The notes: generated by a model from the letters alone, not told the origin. 64,000 nucleotides of DNA from Mesocentrotus franciscanus (GCA_037976565.1 CP137680.1:20672675-20736674); one strand, 5' to 3'. Numbered from the stretch's first letter, positions 11,321-24,100 are shown. Made by a program: numbers and translations.

Positions 11321-12310
11321 ATTAGAGCAATCCTCTACTCTACCACAGACAAAATAATGTTACTTTGAGACATGAATACAGATTAAAAATATAGGATCTC
11401 CATGGAGATTTTAAGAGGCCGTCTACGTCATTGAGTACAGCCAATCATCTGACAGCTATAGGCATGTCACACATTGCATCATTATTGTGATTCCATAAAG
11501 AGCTAATCAATAACGGTTGTCACGTTCAGACAACATTCTACTTGAGTGCTCACTTGTCATGCATGCTTGTCTCAATTGGGATATTTCATGTGACCAATTG
11601 ATAAAAGGATTAAAAGCATTCGGTTTAAAAACTGCAGTCATGCACGTTTGAATACCTCTCTTTATTTGTGTTTGAATTATGACTTATGAGTTATAGTCGT
11701 CTTATCATAATTTCATTTTTGGCAAGTAAGAATACAAACCCCCAATAAAATTGCCATCCAAGCTCAGCAAATAGACGATTGCTATAGTGTACTGCAGGTT
11801 ATGTGGAAGTATCATGATATTCAGTCAATCCAATCATGTTTTGAGAACCAAATTTTATCTTGTTAATTTAACTTTCCTTTCAGATATTCACAGTAAAAGC
11901 ATAGGAAAACATGGACGGATCACAAGTATATTATATGTACGTATATATAACATGGACGCGGATATCTTTGGCACAACTGTACACGAAAATTATCATTAAA
12001 AACATTAATTCTCGTTTCTTTCTCTTCTGTCATTTACAGCTAAAGAAGCATAATTATACATCATAAAAATAATGAAAATTATATTTACACACCATAAATA
12101 TATTGACACACAATGCATACAATACAGGAGGTGTCAACATGATAAAAATATGTATGTGTATTAATACAAAATTCGAAAACCGAAAGAAATACCAGAACAA
12201 TAGGCGTGAGCTACCTGCGTATATGCCAGTATGACACCATTCATCTTATATACTCTTTCCTTGTTCTCTTCATTCGCTTCCAAGTATACGTTCTCAATCC
12301 TCATTATATG
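11320..12310. other. AT-rich intergenic DNA
   Basis: No gene or recognisable repeat seen. Short open frames here have no family resemblance. Confidence 0.5.
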
Positions 12311-12500
12311 GAGGCGTGATGGCTCAGTGGTAGAGTAGTGGTCTCGTAACCAGGAGGGTCCCGGGTTCGAAAGCAAGTCGACATTTATCCTCATTACCAA
12401 GTACCTCGGAGAGGACTTAAATCCTTCAGTACCCTGCTTGCTTACTTACAAGCACGTGCTTTCTTAGCAGTCAGATAAAAAAACAAACAAACCAACCAAT
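12311..12500 (+). mobile_element. tRNA-derived SINE
   Basis: The head 12311-12375 resembles a tRNA gene: A box GGCTCAGTGGTAGAG, a CGT-like (Thr) anticodon region, B box GGGTTCGA. The CCA-side acceptor does not pair, so it is not a functional tRNA. A body with GTACCTCGGAGAGGACTT and TTCTTAGCAGTCAG follows, then an A-rich (AAAC)n tail. This body resembles SINEs remembered from echinoderm genomes. Plus orientation, probably full length. Confidence 0.8.
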
Positions 12501-13360
12501 TATTATCATCTCCGTATTCATGCTAATGCTGAAACAATAACATCGACTAATAGTAAACAGAAACAACTTATTTACAAGTGAGTCTATATCGTCTATTCCT
12601 GTATCATATAATTTGACTATGTACTATTGTACATGAACTAATTAAATATGTAATACATAAACTCCCAAATATCCTTCAACAGCGATAGCAAAATTGACAG
12701 CAGTAGAGTATGCATTCACAGGCCAGTGGATTATCGTACTATGTACTTCTTACATAATACAATGATGTATCCTTTAGACAATTTATGGAAAATTACATTC
12801 TCTTTGTCAGTCACACACAACTTCGGAAAACCGAGCACATGTAAATATCCCGAAAACGGCTTATAACGCATGATGAAAGTAACACACATCGTTCAATGCT
12901 TGGCATTGTGTACAAAAGGCAAAGGGAAAGATCTGGCGTTGTCAACCTGGTGTTGACTTATGTTTAAAACAAATAATGCTGTGGATAAATTTATGTCAAA
13001 TTTTGCCATGTGAAATTTATATTATATGACGAATCATTCAAGGACTTTGAAGGTAATTGACCCACAGCATATATAATTATATATATATAAACATGTATAT
13101 ATTATATATGCAGCAGGTTGATTTTGCAAGATTTTCCACATGCCTTTTCTAAACACTGCCTCACATAGAACATTGAGGACTCTTTATTCATTTTACGGTA
13201 CTAGTATACGCCGTTTCCGGCGTATTTTTACCTGTGCCCAGTTTTCCGAATTTGTGTCTAATTGTTTGTTACAGGGTCAGGAGTATCTGGTAATGGTTTT
13301 TATTGCTTGTATCAGGATATGTCGTGGTTGACTTGGGGTTCGAATATAATCCCAGTACTA
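12500..13360. other. AT-rich intergenic DNA
   Basis: No supported gene. Low-complexity AT at 13070-13110. Confidence 0.5.
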
Positions 13361-13455
13361 ATATAATAATTATAATAATAATGGTGGCTTCTTATAAAGC
13401 CCACCAGGTCCGTCAGGCATGACGCTCATGGCGCTATACATACAGTCAAATGCAA
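13360..13455 (-). mobile_element. SINE 3' tail fragment
   Basis: Read on the minus strand it ends in a GCGC-containing tail followed by an (ATT)n tract, like the SINE copy at 31287-31652. The head is missing. Confidence 0.45.
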
Positions 13456-14038
13456 ACACGAATACAAAAGAAGGAACAATATATCTATACAACACTTACA
13501 TATTGAACCTAAAGCATTAAACTAAGAGAATGTAAAATACAGAGTTATGAATATAACTATAATAGTTTAAGAAACAAAGAAAAAAAATTAGCGTAAGATT
13601 GATTTAATATAATGATTGAAATCAGGCAACCTAAGGGAACATGAAGTTTAACATACAGGGTAAGGAGCGACTTTCAGTTTAATGAAACAGAATTACAAAG
13701 TGAACAGATACGTTTTGAGTAATTGTTTGAAAGAACTAGCGGAGGAATATAATTTTGCAACGTATTCATACACATTTTCCACTCTCGATCCAGGTGTCGG
13801 AAATGGATGCCTGGCATGATTTTCTGCAATATGTGCGCTTATTGGTAGTCAAGGTAAAGCCGGGGTACTATTAGGTACTATTGGAGCGACATAATCATTC
13901 CTTGTGTTGGGGGCATGGGCGATATACGAGAACTCAATACTATTTCATAATTATAGTTTTGTCATAGTTATCATAAGTACTGTTCTTCGAATCAATTGAT
14001 CGCATTGGAATTATCATGTTCATAACCAGCTCCTTTAT

Positions 14039-14878
14039 TCATGGATCCAGGTTCATTTTCATCATGTTAATATTCCCACGCTTACCCGGAGTAACTGCTG
14101 CGCTACCTTTGACGTGTTTGTAATGATACATTAAACCTGCGATGACAGCAGCTCCTACTAATGATCCGATGAGAATTCCTGCGATAGCACCACCGGAGAG
14201 TGGCTCCTCAGGGACACTTATTGCATGATCTTTCACATTAGTAGACATCTCTTCACTTCTAGTAGTCATCGTTGGTGCACTTGGATCAGGGGTTTCTGGT
14301 GCTGCTGTTGGTGCACTTGGATCAGGGGTTCCTGGTGCTGCTGTTGGTGCACTCGGATCAGAGGTTCCTTGTGCTGCTGTTGGTGCGCTTGGATCAAGAG
14401 TTTCTAGAACTACTGTTAGTGTAGTTGGATCAGGGGTTTCTGGTGCTGCTGTTGGTGCACTTGGATCAACAGTTTCTGTTTCTAGGACTGTCTCGCTGGT
14501 GTCAGAATTTGCAGGCACTGTCGTTGGAGCATTTTGATCAGTGACTGTATATGGATCTGTTTGTGTCATGGTTGTTGCAGTTGCAGTGGTTGATAAAAAC
14601 GTGGTAGGAGCCGCTGTAGTCATTAGCAGTGTACTTGCGCCTGTGGTTGATAGTACGGTTGTTGCAGAATTTGATGCAGTGGTGCCGCTCGGGAGAGACG
14701 TTGTTACACCTGTTGTAAATGATGTATCTGTGCTCCCAAAAGTTGCTGCATCCAAATCTGTAATTGCTGCACTTGGTGGAGAGGTTGTTTGAGCAGTTAT
14801 CATGACCGATTTGTAAATTATTGTTATAACAAACAAAACGACCACGCCATGCTGCCTGTTCTCCGATAGTTGCGCCAT
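14039..14878 (-). CDS. Gene A: mucin-like type I membrane protein
   Basis: 279 residues in one exon. A signal peptide spans residues 1-29 (hydrophobic VVVLFVITIIY, likely cut after MITA). Residues 30-135 are Thr/Ser/Ala-rich. Residues about 137-207 are 12-residue repeats of the type DPSAPTAAPETP. A stalk MTTRSEE...PEEP follows, then a glycine-rich transmembrane helix (about 228-249, SGGAIAGILIGSLVG) and a 30-residue basic tail. Expected to be a heavily O-glycosylated cell-surface protein; partner and role unknown. The start is chosen because a splice acceptor (CTTTCTCAATACAG) lies one base before the ATG and gene B has the same MAQL start. AATAAA overlaps the stop codon. It has the shortest ectodomain of the three minus-strand genes. 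The family resemblance to B-F is certain; the mucin label rests on composition only. Confidence 0.82.
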   Translation of the reverse strand: MAQLSENRQHGVVVLFVITIIYKSVMITAQTTSPPSAAITDLDAATFGSTDTSFTTGVTTSLPSGTTASNSATTVLSTTGASTLLMTTAAPTTFLSTTATATTMTQTDPYTVTDQNAPTTVPANSDTSETVLETETVDPSAPTAAPETPDPTTLTVVLETLDPSAPTAAQGTSDPSAPTAAPGTPDPSAPTAAPETPDPSAPTMTTRSEEMSTNVKDHAISVPEEPLSGGAIAGILIGSLVGAAVIAGLMYHYKHVKGSAAVTPGKRGNINMMKMNLDP

Positions 14879-15414
14879 TCTGTATTGAGAAAGAGATTAA
14901 ATACGAATTTACAGAATGGATACATCAGCGAATCAGCTATCTCAACACAACTATAGGATTAATATGATAAAATCCTATGTTGTGCTGCGTGCTGCTTCAG
15001 TTGTTCGAATGATGAGTGTCGAAGTCAACGTATTTTCTAAGCACATGCACCCCTTATGTACCTGTAGGTCAATCATATTTTTTCGGGTATTCATTTTCTA
15101 ATTAGAATTTATGAATAATGTTAAAATTATTTTCACCAACTCCTTTTATAAAAAAACATTTTCAGGAGGATTATAACATCGAGAGGTCAACAAGTCTTCA
15201 TTCCTTTTCTTTAAATTTGCAATAAAGGAATTCTGTCTTTTTGCTTTGTATTACGTTCTCAATAGTCAATATAGAATACCCGTTAATTGTAAATATATAC
15301 AAATGAAAAGCACTCTCGAAATATTCATTCTATTTTAGATGCAAAAATTTCATTAAATTCTCCACTTCACTCTCTTTTCAAGATGGACAAGAACTACTAC
15401 TAGTGCAAACTTAC

Positions 15415-15530
15415 CCTTCCAATTGTTATGTTGATGTATTAAAAACTAAAAAAATCCTCTTGATGTAGAGTATTGTATCGCATGAGACACCAAACCTAAA
15501 GTGTGTCAGACAACCATCCAATCTGAGGGA
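15415..15530 (-). promoter_or_regulatory. Gene A: predicted 5' non-coding exon and start region
   Basis: A strong donor (GTAAGT, 15409-15414) would splice to the acceptor at 14880, giving a 535-bp intron. Upstream lies AGAATCCCTCAGATTGGA (about 15517-15534), matching the start motif of genes B, D, E and F at most positions. A three-codon ORF (ATG GTT GTC TGA) follows directly. No TATA box is visible at -30; the nearest candidate, CATAAAT, is further upstream. Confidence 0.55.
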
Positions 15531-15559
15531 TTCTTGGCGAGAGCAGGGCGATGTAGGTG

Positions 15560-16040
15560 TAAGGTGTGGTACATTTATGATTCGGTCACGTGAAATAAAC
15601 ACAACCATGACTAATGCCATAACATTCCTGTAAAACTGTTGTAAAAAACCCTTCATTTGTAAAACGCTTTTATGCACGTACATGCTCATAATAAAACATG
15701 CGATAACATTTGTATATTTATTGGTGCGTATAATTGGGTTATAATATAATAAATAAATATTTACAAGGGATAATGTGTCAAGGCAGATGAAATATGATAG
15801 AAGTTTAAAACCTGCCTGTACCCGACTTGTTTGTTTAATTTATGTCTATCTGAAGGGATAAATATCCACACCCTTTAAGTAAAGTGGAAAACCTACCTAG
15901 ACAAACAATTAGAATCCGGTCATACATCTAATAAATATCCAGAAAGTCATAAACCTTTAAAAGGAATACATCCAAAGGGGCCGACACCCAAAGAGACCAA
16001 AAAAGTTGACCTCGTGAGTGGCAGGACGTCTGTCCCTTCT
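15560..16040. other. Upstream flank of gene A
   Basis: AT-rich; no gene or repeat recognised. It would hold upstream control sequence of gene A. Confidence 0.4.
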
Positions 16041-16236
16041 TTAAAGCCCCACTGCACTACTTATAGCTACTTGCGCCCTCTATACATCCAACAGTGCCTA
16101 AGCGGTACCCATTGATCCCCCATGATGCCCTTTTTCTTATGTTAATTGAGAGCTGATTTGATGAGATAACCACCAGTCAGTGACCTCGCAGGGAGGTCTA
16201 ATCCCTCCATGCCAAACTAGTGCAGAGGGGCTATAA
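16041..16236 (-). mobile_element. TTAAAGCCCC MITE, copy 1
   Basis: Inverted copy of the elements at 30341-30531 and 41168-41364. The ends read TTAAAGCCCCACTGCA and, imperfectly, TGCAGAGGGGCTATAA. The interior has ACCACCTGTCAGTGACC-like and TGATGAGATAACCACC phrases shared by all three. Non-coding. Confidence 0.8.
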
Positions 16237-16239
16237 GGA

Positions 16240-18335
16240 TCACAATCACTGACATCAGACCAACAACCTTGACAACCCACATGATTGACAATGGCGGCCT
16301 TGTAGATATTCTTATATTTTTCTTCAGAGGGTTCATTTGACCGACAACCCAATTTCATTCGATCTCTCTCACGTTGATTCTTTTTTTCTTTGAATTCCTC
16401 AAGCATGCCCATATCATATTATTTTTTTTTTATAGATATGGATTGCAGACGAACTTTCAACATTCCTTTCTCAGTTGTCATTTCTAGAAAAATTAACAAT
16501 GTTAAAGGAAAAGTGGAGTACTGGTCGTACGATTGCATTTATAGACAATTTGTTTAAACTGATTATCAACCATCACCTGCAAATGTCAAAATGTATTGTT
16601 TATTTTACGTTCGGAAATGAAAATAAATCAACTGAAAATAAATCAAATGACATAGCAACATGCAAGATTTTTCTGGTTGTGTGGCCATATAAATGATCCT
16701 TGCTGCCTATAAGAAATAATAATTTTAAGTGACTAAATTACAAAAAAATAAAGCAAACAAATTCTCGTTAAAGGTATACATTAGTCAATATCTGTTTATT
16801 TGCTCTTTTCATATTATACACTGCAACATAATCTGTCATATTTCAACCTAAATACAAAATGTGCAAAAAATGAAATGACTCGCTCAGCTTTAAATGTCAA
16901 TCATCCTGATCGTGATTTAAAAAATATAAAAATAACATGAGAAATTAGAAACATTAAGATAATATGACAAATATCAACAAAATAAATTATTAACAATCTG
17001 ACCCAGTCTAGCTACAGTTTATTTTGTTTTCCTTTCAGATATATACACTTGACAGTCGAAAAACATGTAAGGATAATCCGAATAACTGGCACATGAATGT
17101 TTTGGTACAACTGTATTATTCACAAAAATTCTTTATATATCTTACATATTAGATAATATTTTAAAGCAGCAAATGATACTTGTATGACGATTTATAACAC
17201 GATCGCAAAGACTTTCGACAAATCAACTAACGTTTGGATTACATATTACGTCACTGTAATGTTCGGACTTTTCAATGCGTGATGGACAAGCCTCTCGTCA
17301 TTGCATTTGGTAATCTTTTGTATTTCTTTGCTATCATTACTGTATACTAATATATACAGAGTTTACATGAAAAATACAAAAGAGATACATGACAATGCGA
17401 AAAGTTATTTTTTGATACTGCTAACCCAAAAAGAAGGGGAAAAAAGAAAGAAAGATGAAGAAGAGGATGAAGAAGAAGAAGAAGAAGAAGAAGAAGAAGA
17501 AGAAGAAGAAGAAGAAGAAAAACGCGCGTGACCTCAGTCATAATGTATGTTCGCCTATTCATACACGATTTCCATTATGTATCTCCTAAAATGCAGTGTT
17601 CCGCAAAACATAGCCTACGTTCTAAATCCTGATCATCAAGCTTATTTCGTTCCATTGGGTCATCGCATCTTCAGGTTACATGAACTTTCGTGAATAATCA
17701 AGCTCTAATTTCCTAAGCGTCGTATTTGTGACGCCAATTTTGTACATGGTCTACACAACACAAATCCTTATCATCATCGTGCTATTTTGTAAGAAACATC
17801 AAACAATTTTGAAACAATACAAGTAATCTCTTTGTTACTCAAATAACTGTGTACACAGGGTACATACCTTAAAAACATAACCAATTCGCCAGACAATGTA
17901 ATATTTGATACTTTTTCATGTATGAAATAAAGATCTATCTTATAAAAATCGCTACAATATAATAACAACAAATCGGCAACAGGAGGATACGATATCAAAT
18001 TATTGATGTGTGGATACATTACTTATTTCTTACATTATATCATGACAAATTTGAAATTAATCAGACATACTATAGCTTATAACATTATCACATTCCTTAA
18101 CTTAACTTAGCTTTAATAAACACATATTTGTAAATAATAAGCACGGACAAGGTTATTTCTTACTTTCACACACTATTGAAATGTCAATAATCCTAGTGCA
18201 ACAATTAACGACATAAACACTGGCAGACTATAGGTTCGTTCAGATATGACGCGGTAACTCCCAATTAATATACCACCGCGGTTTTTTACGTGTAAATGGA
18301 GGGGAACTACGCGCAACACGCTCCAGTGCGTATTT
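16240..18335. other. AT-rich intergenic DNA between genes A and B
   Basis: No supported gene. It contains a (GAA)n tract (see separate entry). The acidic and Leu-rich open frames around 17400-17530 are translations of that tract. Confidence 0.5.
17456..17521 (+). repeat. (GAA)n microsatellite
   Basis: About 20 GAA/GAR triplets in a row with minor interruptions. Confidence 0.95.
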
Positions 18336-18338
18336 ACT

Positions 18339-18619
18339 TAAAGGGGGTATAAACTGACGAATACAGGGGAACGCCATCTACGTCTCCTTTTGGTCAACTG
18401 CACGTAAACGAACGGACTTGATTATACGGTAGTCAGCGACTTAATCTCTACATGGTCAGCGTTCGCGAAACAGACCGAAGTTCTCATTACGCTTCGGTTT
18501 CGCGTATGTTGCACGCACGAGATTGCTGCGGTCGCGTCGTCCGTAGTCATATACCCGATTGGGGCCCCGAGTCAGGCCACGTGAAAGACACATGGTCTCG
18601 TCAGTTTACACCCCCTTTA
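18339..18619 (+). mobile_element. TAAAGGG MITE, copy 1
   Basis: Ends TAAAGGGGGTATAAACTGAC and its near-complement GTTTACACCCCCTTTA. The interior is about 85% identical by eye to 26654-26915, including GGTCGCGTCGTCCGTAGTC and GCGTTCGCGAAACAGACCG. GC-richer than its surroundings. The open frame over it is not conserved between the copies. Confidence 0.8.
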
Positions 18620-19330
18620 CCTCTTTGTTATAAGATAGGAAATGTGAAGCGTACGTATTACACTTTACGTCATCATTACAACAACAACAACAAATAAAAA
18701 AATATAAAAAGAACGAGGCTTAATTAGAGGTGCTCAACCGGCACATAATCACATTACAAAACTAAAATTTGCATACCTTAAGTACACAACCATAACAATA
18801 TGAGACATTATAAATTAGCGACATAAAAGCCACCTGGAAATTATTTAGAAATCATTAGGTTATAAAATTTCGAATCCGCCCTGAATATTTTTCCCCACCT
18901 CAACATGGTATATATGCTATGTACCGACCAAGCACTGTTTATTTGTTAATGTGCAGAATAGATTAGCGTGTACAGGAGCAAAAATTGCAGAAAATTTATC
19001 ATTTGTAAAGGGTGAAATCAATATTTTCATTGTCAGGGTGCATGTGCAGGGGTGCAGGGTACAGGGGGCAAGTGCACCAAATCGGATAGTGCAAGCATAG
19101 AAAAGTAATGGGTACCTAGAAGGATTTCCCTCAAGCCTGTTGACGCCTATTGGTAGTGGAGCGTCACATGCTTTGAACGATATAAATCACTTCCATATTA
19201 CCATTTTTAACTAGGCCTATCACTGCTCTTATAATGCCCCTGTGCTGTCTGAAGAGGGTTAACTCTGTGTAAAATTTATATGAGTTAACACCATTTTTGG
19301 CTCCAAAGCAGACGAATGTTGCTATTCAAG
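18620..19330. other. 3' flank of gene B
   Basis: AT-rich, with a short GTGCAGGGG-type repeat near 19040-19070. No gene seen. Confidence 0.4.
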
Positions 19331-21187
19331 TCACTTCCCGGAATTCTCGTCAATCAAATTAGAATTGTCACCTGCATTAGCAGCTTCCTCCATACCCACC
19401 ATGTTAATATTACCTTGATCACTCGGAGTAATTGTGGCGCCACCTTTCATGTATTTGTAATAATACAAAGCGAATCCAACACCACCTGCGATGGCAGCAG
19501 CTCCTACTAATGATCCGATGACAATTCCTGCGATAGCACCACCAGAGAGTCCCTCCTCAGGGGGGATTGTTGTAAAATATTCCGCTTTAGTAGACTCTTC
19601 CCGTCTAGTAGTCATCGTTGATGCACTTGGATCAGTGGTTTCTGGTGCTTTTGTTGGTGCACTTGGATCAGGAGTTTTTGGTGCTGCTGTTGGTGCACTT
19701 GGATCAGGGGTTTCTGGTGCTGATGTTGGTGCACTTGGATCAGGGGTTTCTGGTGCTGCTGTTGGTGCACTTGGATCAGGCGTTCGTGGTGCTCCTGTTG
19801 GTGCACTTGGATCAGGGGTTTCCTGTGCTTTTGTTGGTGCACTTGGATGAGGAGTTTTTGGTGCCTCTGTTGGTGCACTTGGATCAGGAGTTTCTGGTGC
19901 TTTTGTTGGTGCACTTGGATCAGGAGTTGTTGGTGCTGCTGTTGATGCACTTGGATCAGGGGTTGCTGTTGCTTTTGTTGGTGCACTTGGAGTAGGAGTT
20001 TTTGGTGCTGCCGTTGGTGCACTTGGATCAGGGATTGCTGTTGCTTTTGTTGGTGCACTTGGAGTAGGAGTTTTTGGTGCTGCTGTTGGTGCACTTGGAT
20101 CAGGGTTTGCTGTTGCTTTTGTTGGTGTACTTGGATCAGGAGTTTTTGGTGCCTCTGTTGGTGCACTTGGATCAGGGGTTTCTGGTGCTTTTGTTGGTGC
20201 ACTTGGATCAGGAGTTGTTGTTGCTTTTGTTGGTGCACTTGGATCAGGAGTTTTTGGTGCCTCTGTTGCTGTTGGTGCACTTGGAGTAAGAGTTTTTGGT
20301 GCTGCTGTTGGTGAACTAGGATCAGGGGTTTCTGGTGCTGTTGTTAGTGCAATTGGATCAAGGGTTTTTGTTGCTGTTGTTGGTGCACTTGGAACAGGAG
20401 TTTCTTGTGTTATTGTTGATGCACTTGGATCAGAAGTTTCTGGTGTTACTGTTAGTCCACTTGGATCAGAAGTTTTTGGTTTTACTGTTGGTGCACTTGG
20501 ATCAGAAGTTTCTGGTGCTGTTGTTGGTGCACTAGGATCAGGGGTTTGTTGTGCTGTTGTTTGTGCAATTGGATCACTGGTTTTTGGTGTTGTTGTTGGT
20601 ACAATTGGATCAGAAGTTTCTGGTGTTACTGTTGATGCACTAGGATCAGAAGTTTCTTGTGTTATTGTTGATGCACTTGGATCAGAAGTTTCTGGTGTTA
20701 CTGTTGGTGCACTTGGATCAGAAGTTTCTGGTGCTGTTGTTGGTGCACTAGGATCAGGGGTTTGTTGTGCTGTTGTTTGTGCAATTGGATCACTGGTTTT
20801 TGGTGCTGTTGTTGGTACAATTGGATCAGAAGTTTCTGGTGTTACTGTTGATGCACTAGGATCAGAAGTTTCTGGTGTTACTGTTGGTGCACTTGGAACA
20901 GAAGTTTTTGGTGCTGTTGTTGTTGGTGCACTTGGATCAGGGGTTTCTTGTGCTGTTGTTGGTGCAATTGGAGCTGGAGTTGACATGGATGCTAGCCGTG
21001 TTGTCGTGAGCGTATCTGAGCTCAAAAAAGTGGTTGCATCAGTTGTTATATAATCCGTTGTAATTGCATCTGTTATCGGCGATGTAAGCGTCGTGGTTGA
21101 AGCAGTTATCATGATCGGTTTGTAAATTAGTGTTATAATAAACAAAACGACCAGCTCGTGCAACCTCATCCCCGTTAGTTGGGCCAT
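19331..21187 (-). CDS. Gene B: large mucin-like type I membrane protein
   Basis: 618 residues from the ATG at 21187, preferred over one 20 codons upstream because a splice acceptor (TTTCCCCAG) lies between them and MAQL matches gene A. Signal peptide about 1-30 (LVVLFIITLIY). A short Thr-rich lead is followed from about residue 75 to 525 by nearly 40 tandem 12-residue units of the form DPSAPTxAPETP. Some units vary (IVPTTTPKTSDP, SGLTVTPETSDP). Then come the stalk MTTRREE, a glycine-rich transmembrane helix (about 548-575) and a tail of about 43 residues ending NLIDENSGK, longer than in gene A. The ectodomain is more than 70% Ser/Thr/Pro/Ala, so dense O-glycosylation is expected. The frame is intact throughout. 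Other long open frames over the array on both strands arise because the 36-nt unit has few stops. Confidence 0.85.
   Translation of the reverse strand: MAQLTGMRLHELVVLFIITLIYKPIMITASTTTLTSPITDAITTDYITTDATTFLSSDTLTTTRLASMSTPAPIAPTTAQETPDPSAPTTTAPKTSVPSAPTVTPETSDPSASTVTPETSDPIVPTTAPKTSDPIAQTTAQQTPDPSAPTTAPETSDPSAPTVTPETSDPSASTITQETSDPSASTVTPETSDPIVPTTTPKTSDPIAQTTAQQTPDPSAPTTAPETSDPSAPTVKPKTSDPSGLTVTPETSDPSASTITQETPVPSAPTTATKTLDPIALTTAPETPDPSSPTAAPKTLTPSAPTATEAPKTPDPSAPTKATTTPDPSAPTKAPETPDPSAPTEAPKTPDPSTPTKATANPDPSAPTAAPKTPTPSAPTKATAIPDPSAPTAAPKTPTPSAPTKATATPDPSASTAAPTTPDPSAPTKAPETPDPSAPTEAPKTPHPSAPTKAQETPDPSAPTGAPRTPDPSAPTAAPETPDPSAPTSAPETPDPSAPTAAPKTPDPSAPTKAPETTDPSASTMTTRREESTKAEYFTTIPPEEGLSGGAIAGIVIGSLVGAAAIAGGVGFALYYYKYMKGGATITPSDQGNINMVGMEEAANAGDNSNLIDENSGK
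19624..20985 (-). repeat. 36-nt coding repeat array of gene B
   Basis: Just under 40 units of 36 nt (12 codons). Blocks of several units recur: the unit series GTTACTGTTGATGCACTAG...TTGTGCAATTGG appears at about 20535-20650 and again at about 20770-20860, a multi-unit duplication inside the array. Confidence 0.9.
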
Positions 21188-21193
21188 TTCGTA

Positions 21194-24100
21194 CTGGGGA
21201 AAGGAGAGAAAGAAAAACAAGAAGAAGGTATGTTGAGAACCAGACAATCACCAGCTTTACCATCAATTTATTATAGTTGTTTCCACAGAAAAGAAGGGGG
21301 AGGGGTTAGTAACATGTAATTTAGATTTCTATCAACCTTAACATTTAGTAGGCAACCTTTCATCGACTCCTGTGGACTTTCTCAAGTCAAGTGTTTCTCC
21401 ACACAGTTTCTTGCTGTCAATTAAATGATATCAAAATGTCATAATTGCTTGCCCATAATATTCATAAAAAGTCGATCCGCCCTCCGCCGAAATTGTGTCC
21501 GTATACCCATAAAAGTGGATCAGGTATAATGGACTGTTTTCTCTAAAATCTTATGTCTGCCGTATACTTTTTGAAGGTCAGTCTCCTATACTTGTTTCAA
21601 TTGTTTTATTTAATTTGCTAGAATGCCGTTGATTGGTGGAGTATTCATACCTTGTCCTCTTGATAGGCAAAAACACCTAAAAACTTGATTTGATTCATAC
21701 ATTTTAGCAAGGAAACTTCCATTATCTGTCCCTGGTTTTGGGTGCATCGCGATTCTAAAATGGATGGACTGCATTCCTTGTCTTGTGAGCATTAATTAAT
21801 CGGGAAATAGACCTACATGGTTATCGTATCCTATGTATCTGCTTGATGGAAAAAACGAAATCGATCTTTTTTGGACCGAAAACAATTTTGACTAAAATGC
21901 GGTTAAGAATAAGACACCTCGCTGTTGAAGTCTACATTGCAAACGTTTTTTTTTTAATATGTTCAAGGAAAGGAAGGGTTGAGTGACATGGTTCCTTAGA
22001 GGAACGGCTGTTTTTGTTTAAATATTTGTTTGTTTGTTTGTTTGTTGTTGTTGTTTGTATTTCATTCATTCAATGAAATCGATCTTTTTCTATGGATCAA
22101 ACTTTACAGCATTGGGTGTAGTCCTAGCATCCCCGTACCTCTTGTCATTATTGTCAAATTTTGCTTCTGAATCATGAGAGGTCGCATCACGATCCAGCAG
22201 AAAATGCTTGAAAAAATTATCCCTATATTGTTCATGGGCAATGTTGCAATAATGACCCACAATTTAAATGATTAGATATTTTTTGTGTGTGGGGTGGCAA
22301 ATGTTCCCCTTTGCCCCTTGAAGTGAGTATCGGGCAATTTTAGCAGTGCTATACCACATGCTAAATCGTGCGTTAATGATTTAGAAGAGCAAGTTTATTC
22401 GATGCTGTGAACGTAAAAGACATTTTAGGCTAATATGGCGTAGATCCGGGGATATACTCGGTAATTAAATTGAATTGAAATGGATTTATTTAAAAATCCA
22501 CATGGCAGCACAAGGGCTGAATTGCATGGAGCTTACAAAGTAAAATAACCCCACAAACAATTACAAATCTGTACATACATGTATGTCATAGTCATACAAT
22601 AATATGAAGGAGAGAAACAGAGAGTGAGAGAAAGAGAGGGGGAGGGATAGACGAGACAGAAAGAAGAGAAAGAGAAACAACGATATTGAGGCAGAGATGT
22701 GTCAGTATAGAAGAAGAAGAGATTATCAATTACATAATAAGTGAGTTGATTGATTAACTAACTAAAAGTTATTGTGGTTTGGATATTCGGCATGGAGTAA
22801 AATTTATCATTCAAATAATGAGACGTTTTATTCTCTCAAAATTGATTCACAAATTTAAGGGCATTTCTCTGAATGCTCGTTCTTAATAAGCGGCCCCCGG
22901 CATACTCGATGTGGCCCACCGAAAATATAAAGTTTACATTTTTCTGCGTCATCGGAAGACGAAACTCCGTATCAAATGCTGAACCATCGAAATATCCTAA
23001 TTTCTATCAAATTTTTCATTATAGTGACATTCGACTTGGTATAGTCATATATTTTGCGGTGCCAAAGCTTTCACCCCATTTAGAAATAAAATTATAATTT
23101 CAAAATAATTTATATTGTAGCCCGTTTTACATCAAAGAAATATCTGTCTCTCGGTTAACCGTTTTCGTTTTCACTTTGATTCAATTATTATTCTACAGGT
23201 TGTATCCCATATTCTTGGACGAGTTTCGTTTTTCGAGAATTACCATGGATAAAAATACTACGCCAACTTATTTGAAGAATATACCACTTGCATTGAGGCT
23301 TAAATCTTAATTCAGGTGCCAGTGTGAAGTGAAATTGGGAAAGATAATAACTCGTGGCTCCGACGTACAAAGATTATAGATTATGGAGCCCGAACATACA
23401 TAATTGTTTTTTTATATTCATACTCCTCTATCTTTTTACAAATAGCAATGAACATTAAAGAGACTTTTTGATTGAAAGATGTTTCTTTGCTATTAGCTGT
23501 CAATGTTGTTCTCTTTGTTTTGCCTTAAATATTTAGTCAAAAGTGGCGTACCTTAAACGAACTTTCTTTTACCCGAATAATAATCAAGACGGATAATACG
23601 AAAAGCTGTAATTTTTCATTTTGAATACAAATTTAAGTAAAAGTTCGGTGGGGGGGGGGGGTAGGGGCTGTCATTTAAAAAAAAATAAAAGACGTGAAAC
23701 ATGATGTCACTGTTTGGAAGACCCTTTAGACAAACGAAAATTTATTTTACCTTATTTTGTCTCTTAATTTTGGTAGTTTGATCGTAGTTCATATATTCAT
23801 ACTCTTATTTTGTCCCGTAATTTGATAGTATGCTCTTAGTTCATCTATTCATACTCTTATGTTGTCCCTTAATTTTGATAGTATGATCGTAGTTAATCTA
23901 TTCATACTCTTATTTTGTCCGTTAATTTTGATAGTATGATCGTAGTTCATCTATTCATACTCTCATCGAGAATTAATGGATGATTTCGTGGTTATTACAC
24001 CAACCCATTTCTCAAATATATTTCGTGAAGATTGTAACCTAGAGAGGCAAATATTTTTTTCTTCAAATTTGACGAATATTTCGTTTAAATGACGAATTAG

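Noticed and set aside
12311..12375. Functional tRNA-Thr
   Set aside because: The A and B boxes are present but the acceptor stem does not pair, and a SINE body with A-rich tail follows directly.
17301..17562. Acidic poly-Glu protein and its poly-Leu antisense
   Set aside because: Caused by a (GAA)n microsatellite; no conserved flanks.
19612..20280. Long antisense and alternate-frame open frames over repeat arrays (for example His/Gln-rich 222 codons; similar ones at 27564-28061, 52271-53128 and 60032-60856)
   Set aside because: The repeat unit is 36 nt with no stop in several frames, so every frame stays open through the array. None has a signal peptide plus anchor, and all end where the array ends.
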